A DNA stretch of 15,363 nt, from contig JBJXGF010000236.1 in NCBI GenBank assembly GCA_046153015.1, positions 1 to 15,363 on the forward strand. The letters are read 5' to 3'. The position numbers and the translations under genes were made by a program. The first letter of the stretch is position 1. Every line of letters starts with the position of its first letter. The stretch comes from JBJXGF01 sp046153015. Lineage in GTDB: Bacteria > Actinomycetota > Acidimicrobiia > Acidimicrobiales > CAIXPF01. The notes under the pieces were generated by a model. The model searched no databases. It was given only the letters and a program-made list of their open reading frames with translations, and was not told the origin of the DNA. Below are positions 12,703 to 15,363 of this stretch, piece by piece.

Positions 12703-14028
12703 TCATGGGGCTCGGCCGGCGCCCGCCTCGGCGAGGGGCAGCGTGAGGGTGACCAGCGCCCCGCCGAGCTCGGCCGTGTCGATGCGGATGGCGCCGCCGT
12801 GAGCCCGGGCGACGCCGAGCGCGATGGCGAGGCCCAGGCCGGCGCCGCCCGAGCCTCCCCGGGCCTGGTCCAGCCGGGTGAAGCGCTCGAAGACCGCTTC
12901 CCGCGCCGCCGGTGGGATGCCCGGGCCGTCGTCGGCCACGGTGAGCTCGGCCTGGTCGCCCCGGGCGTGCACCGTGATCGCCACTCGGCCGGCGGCGTGG
13001 CGCAGCGCGTTGTCGAGCACGTTGCGCACCGCCCGGGCGAGCTGGCCCGGGTCGCCCCGCACCTCGACGGGGGAGGCGATGGTCGTGACCGTCACCTCGC
13101 TGCGGGCCGGCGGGCGGGCGGTCTCCCCGGCCACGACCTCGGCGAGGTCGACCCGCCGCCGGGTCGAGGCGGCGGCGACGACGGCGTCGAGGCGGGCCAG
13201 CGCCAACAGCTCCTCCACCAGCTGCGCCAGCCCGGTCACCTCTTCCAGCACGCTGTGCAGCGTGCGGGCGGGGTCGGCGGTGGCGGGGTGGGCGAGGTCC
13301 ACCTCCAGCTCGGCGCGCATCCGGGCCAGCGGGGTGCGCAGCTCGTGGGAGGCGTCGGCCACGAACCGGCGCTGCGCCTCGACCGCGGTCTCCACCCGAT
13401 CGAGCATGGCGTTCATGGTGAGGGCGAGGCGGGCGACCTCGTCGCCGGTGGGGGGCACCGGCGCCCGTTCGTGGAGATGGTCGGCGTCGATGGCGGCCAC
13501 GCGGGTGCGGATGGCCTCGACCGGCGCCAGCGTGCGCCCCACCAGCCGCCAGATCAGCAGCGCCAGGAGCAGCGCCACCGCCGGCGCCGCAACCGCCAAC
13601 CCGGTGCGCAGCGCGGCGAGGCTCTCGTCCACGTCGTCGAGGGGGGCGGCGGTGTGCACCACCAGCTCGCCCTCCCGGCGCGACAGCACCCGGACCCGCT
13701 CACGGTCGGCGCCGAGGCGGGCCGACCAGAACCGCTCGCGGCCCTCGGGGCCGGGCAGGGGCCGAGCCCCCTCGAAGTTCGCGGTCGCCGCCCGCACCGA
13801 GCCGGCCGGGTCGACCACCTGGGCGAACGCGTCGTCGTCGCCGAGGCCGGGCAGCGGCACGCGGGACGGGTCCTCGAGGACGCGTTCGTGGTGGGCGCGA
13901 AGACCCTCGTCGAGGTGGTCGAGGAGCAGGCGGCGCTGGACCACGAGCAGCGTCGCCGAGGTGGCGGCCAGCACCGCCGCGACGGCCAGGAACGCGACGG
14001 CGGTCACACGGGCCCGCACGCCTCCCAC
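12703..14028 (-). CDS. Sensor histidine kinase of a two-component system
   Basis: A 441-residue membrane kinase. Transmembrane segments lie at about 7-30 and 141-164 with an extracytoplasmic sensor region of about 110 residues between, giving a typical EnvZ-like topology. A HAMP domain follows (about 165-215), then the phosphoacceptor H-box F-V-A-D-A-S-H-E-L-R-T-P-L (His228), the N-box N-V-L-D-N-A-L-R-H (336-344), the G1 box A-D-D-G-P-G (365-370) and the G2 box G-S-G-G-A-G-L-G-L-A-I (392-402). All motifs for autophosphorylation are present. The start is GTG at 14028, 7 bp after the regulator stop, with GAGG upstream; it is co-transcribed with and follows the regulator. The sensor region has no recognisable ligand motif, so the signal is unknown; divergence from a PepSY gene hints at an envelope signal. 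Confidence 0.95.
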   Translation of the reverse strand: MGGVRARVTAVAFLAVAAVLAATSATLLVVQRRLLLDHLDEGLRAHHERVLEDPSRVPLPGLGDDDAFAQVVDPAGSVRAATANFEGARPLPGPEGRERFWSARLGADRERVRVLSRREGELVVHTAAPLDDVDESLAALRTGLAVAAPAVALLLALLIWRLVGRTLAPVEAIRTRVAAIDADHLHERAPVPPTGDEVARLALTMNAMLDRVETAVEAQRRFVADASHELRTPLARMRAELEVDLAHPATADPARTLHSVLEEVTGLAQLVEELLALARLDAVVAAASTRRRVDLAEVVAGETARPPARSEVTVTTIASPVEVRGDPGQLARAVRNVLDNALRHAAGRVAITVHARGDQAELTVADDGPGIPPAAREAVFERFTRLDQARGGSGGAGLGLAIALGVARAHGGAIRIDTAELGGALVTLTLPLAEAGAGRAP

Positions 14029-14035
14029 CCGCGCC

Positions 14036-14707
14036 TCACCCCGCCTCGAGCCGGTAGCCCGAGCCCCGCACCGTGGTGATGAGCGCGAGGCCGTAGGGCT
14101 CGTCGAGCTTGCGGCGCAGCCGCCGGATGAAGACCTCGACCACGTTGGGGTCGCCGTCGAAACGGTCGGGCCACACGCCGGCCAGCAGCTCGGCCTTCGA
14201 GAGCACCTGGCCCTGGCGGCGCACGAGGTGCTCGAGGAGGTCGAACTCGCGGGCGGTGAGCGCCACCGGGGAGCCGTCCACGAACGCCCGCCGCCCGGCC
14301 GGGTCGAGGCGAAGGCGCCCGGCGACGCAGGGCGGGTGGCCGGCGGCGCCCGCTCGGCGCAGCAGCGCCCGGATGCGGGACACGAGCACCGGGAACGAGA
14401 ACGGCTTGACGAGGTAGTCGTCGGCGCCGGTGTCGAGCGCCTCGGTCTCGTCGAGCTCGCCGTCCTTCGCGGTGAGCACCAGGATCGGCGTCGCCGCCTT
14501 CGCGGCGCGCAGCTCGCGGCATACCTGGAAGCCGTTGCGCCCGGGCAGCAGCAGGTCGAGCACCACGAGGTCGTACGCGGACTCGAGGGCGCGCCACAGG
14601 CCGTCGTCGCCGTCGTGGGACACCTCGACGGTGAACCCCTCGGCCTCGAGACCCCGCCGCAGCGCCGCCGCGATCTTGAGGTCGTCCTCCACCACGAGCA
14701 GCTTCAA
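14036..14707 (-). CDS. OmpR/PhoB-family response regulator
   Basis: A 223-residue regulator. The receiver domain (about 1-118) has the acidic cluster Glu7-Asp8-Asp9, phosphoacceptor Asp51 (V-V-L-D-L-L-L-P-G), Thr79 and Lys101 (V-K-P-F). The winged-helix DNA-binding domain (about 128-222) has L-T-A-R-E-F-D-L-L (150-158), N-V-V-E-V-F-I-R-R-L-R-R-K (188-200) and a V-R-G-S-G-Y-R-L end. The frame is open to 14842, but the receiver begins exactly at a TTG at 14707, preceded by GGAGGA with a 6-nt spacer, so that start is chosen. Regulators of this class bind 11-bp-period direct repeats; two such repeats lie in the upstream divergent region, suggesting autoregulation and control of the PepSY gene. 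Confidence 0.96.
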   Translation of the reverse strand: MKLLVVEDDLKIAAALRRGLEAEGFTVEVSHDGDDGLWRALESAYDLVVLDLLLPGRNGFQVCRELRAAKAATPILVLTAKDGELDETEALDTGADDYLVKPFSFPVLVSRIRALLRRAGAAGHPPCVAGRLRLDPAGRRAFVDGSPVALTAREFDLLEHLVRRQGQVLSKAELLAGVWPDRFDGDPNVVEVFIRRLRRKLDEPYGLALITTVRGSGYRLEAG

Positions 14708-14742
14708 CTCGTCTCCTCCGCGCCTCCTCGGCGCCCCGGCCC

Positions 14743-14748
14743 AGTGTG
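14743..14748 (-). promoter_or_regulatory. Putative -10 box of the regulator-kinase operon
   Basis: CACACT on the minus strand, 11 bp from the 14760-14775 direct repeat. It would start a leader of about 29 nt containing the GGAGGA site. The first base departs from TANNNT, fitting a promoter that depends on an activator. Confidence 0.4.
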
Positions 14749-14759
14749 GCGCACCGACG

Positions 14760-14775
14760 CTGACCGCCAGCTGAC
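14760..14775 (-). promoter_or_regulatory. Candidate response-regulator box, regulator-operon side
   Basis: CTGAC-N6-CTGAC on the plus strand, equal to GTCAG-N6-GTCAG in the direction of the regulator operon. The full 8-mer GCTGACCG repeats with an 11-bp period (14759-14766 and 14770-14777). The box covers the place of a -35 element relative to the CACACT at 14743-14748, as OmpR-type activators often do. Confidence 0.5.
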
Positions 14776-14803
14776 CGAGGCGCGGCCGGCGCGGCGGCGC
14801 CGG

Positions 14804-14819
14804 TTCAGGCTGGCGACAG
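14804..14819 (+). promoter_or_regulatory. Candidate response-regulator box, PepSY side
   Basis: TTCAG-N6-GACAG, a degenerate version of the GTCAG-N6-GTCAG box with the same 11-bp period, pointing towards the PepSY gene. It ends 11 bp before TACGTT at 14831-14836, the same spacing as on the regulator side. Confidence 0.5.
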
Positions 14820-14830
14820 CGGGGGGTTCC

Positions 14831-14836
14831 TACGTT
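14831..14836 (+). promoter_or_regulatory. Putative -10 box of the PepSY gene
   Basis: TACGTT, followed by a leader of about 34 nt. The leader carries GAAAGGGA (14864-14871) as ribosome binding site, 6 nt before the ATG at 14878. Confidence 0.45.
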
Positions 14837-14877
14837 GCCCACGAAGCCAACAACAGCGACAACGAAAGGGACCGAAC

Positions 14878-15213
14878 ATGAGCAGGCAGCGCAAGACCCG
14901 CTCCGTCATCGCCGTCGGGGCGCTCGCCGTCGGGCTGGCCGGACTGGCCGCCGCACGGGCGGGGGCGTCCGGCGGCGACGACGCCGAGCGCCCGATCACC
15001 GGCCCGGCGCTCGAACAAGCCTCGGCCGCCGCCCTCGCCCACACCGGCGGCGGGCGGGTGACCGACACCGAGGCGGGCGACGAGGAGAGCGCCTACGAGG
15101 TGGAGGTGACCCTCGACAACGGCGTCGAGGTCGACGTGCAGCTCGACGAGAGCTTCCGGGTGGTCGACGCCCCCGACACCGACGGTCCCGAGGACGGCGA
15201 CGAGGCCGACTGA
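14878..15213 (+). CDS. Small exported PepSY-domain protein
   Basis: A 111-residue protein. Residues 1 to about 30 form a signal peptide: basic start R-Q-R-K-T-R, hydrophobic core V-I-A-V-G-A-L-A-V-G-L-A, and an A-R-A-G-A cleavage region; there is no lipobox Cys. Residues about 38-97 match one PepSY domain: I-T-G-P-A-L-E-Q-A-S-A-A-A-L near the start, Y-E-V-E-V near 73-77, G-V-E-V-D-V-Q-L-D-E near 82-91 and F-R-V-V. The acidic tail ends in D-E-A-D. PepSY proteins are thought to modulate envelope proteases or bind metals; divergent pairing with a two-component system is common in actinobacteria. The last four codons and the stop are inside the first copy of the 88-bp repeat, so the real C-terminus should be treated with some care. 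Confidence 0.85.
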   Translation: MSRQRKTRSVIAVGALAVGLAGLAAARAGASGGDDAERPITGPALEQASAAALAHTGGGRVTDTEAGDEESAYEVEVTLDNGVEVDVQLDESFRVVDAPDTDGPEDGDEAD

Positions 15214-15363
15214 GCGAAGCGAGGTCGGGCGGCCGCGCGAGCGCAGCGAGCCGGACGCTGATGGGGTCTGGGGGCGCAGCCCCCAGGACGAGGCCGACTG
15301 AGCGAAGCGAGGTCGGGCGGCCGCGCGAGCGCAGCGAGCCGGACGCTGATGGGGTCTGGGGGC
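15199..15363 (+). repeat. 88-bp tandem repeat (1.9 copies) carrying the dispersed hairpin element, copy B
   Basis: Unit 1 is 15199-15286; unit 2 (15287-15363) is identical over its 77 bases and is cut by the window end. Each unit contains the last PepSY codons and stop, two near-identical 12-mers GAGCG(A/C)AGCGAG (15212-15223 and 15239-15250), and in unit 1 a perfect 8-bp stem at 15268-15286. Bases 15245-15286 match the repeat after the thiolase at 40 of 42 positions. Confidence 0.9.

Noticed and set aside
14708..14842. N-terminal extension of the response regulator
   Set aside because: It would encode a Pro/Arg-rich stretch covering the candidate promoter and operators. The receiver domain starts at the TTG with a good ribosome binding site.
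15199..15363. CRISPR-like repeat array
   Set aside because: There are only two directly adjacent 88-bp copies with no spacers, and the unit contains a gene end.

Overview
The window is very GC-rich (roughly 70% or more by eye, with G/C at nearly every third codon position) and packed with genes on both strands. The codon use, the many thiolase-, SDR- and CoA-transferase-type genes, the leaderless-looking promoters, and the fusion of an HMG-CoA-synthase-like domain to a DUF35 OB-fold suggest a high-GC actinobacterium. Something near the Acidimicrobiia is plausible, but that is inference from gene content; there is no rRNA or other marker here. No tRNA, rRNA, CRISPR array, insertion sequence or replication origin was seen.

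Layout. 1-94: tail of a membrane protein, probably a metal ABC permease. 95-186: a repeat with a GC-rich hairpin. 187-4343 (lipid/CoA block 1): an SCP-x-type thiolase (-) and an HMG-CoA-synthase-like/DUF35 fusion (-), separated by a small insert made of a VapBC-like toxin-antitoxin pair (+), a DUF559 putative nuclease gene (-) and a 122-bp nested palindrome. 4376-5125: an atypical SDR (-). 5165-7144: an ABC-F ATPase (+). 7155-7790: an NfuA-type Fe-S protein (-). 7824-12632 (lipid/CoA block 2): a canonical SDR (-) diverges from a plus-strand run of an acetyl-CoA hydrolase/transferase-family protein, a carboxymuconolactone-decarboxylase-family protein and a TesB-type thioesterase; a class III (CaiB/BaiF) CoA transferase (-) converges on that run. 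12703-15213: a two-component system (histidine kinase and OmpR-type regulator, -) divergent from a small exported PepSY protein (+). 15199-15363: an 88-bp tandem repeat that runs to the end of the window.

How it fits together. Thiolase, HMGS-like/DUF35 fusion, SDRs, CoA transferases, CMD-family protein and thioesterase together look like catabolism of an acyl-CoA substrate; the substrate cannot be read from the sequence. Several of these proteins lack the expected catalytic residues. The HMGS-like fusion lacks the Cys, the His and all four zinc-ribbon cysteines, the first SDR lacks the Tyr/Lys pair, and the CoA-transferase-family protein has Gly where the family has its catalytic Glu. The block may therefore contain scaffold or re-purposed proteins.

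Two regulatory patterns stand out. Six start codons sit exactly 7 nt after a TANNNT hexamer, as expected for leaderless mRNAs, with two more at 6 or 8 nt. The regulator and PepSY genes diverge from a region with two mirror-image 11-bp-period direct repeats, each 11 bp from a -10-like hexamer. A related 3'-end repeat also follows both the thiolase and the PepSY gene, with the same distance from stop codon to hairpin in each case.
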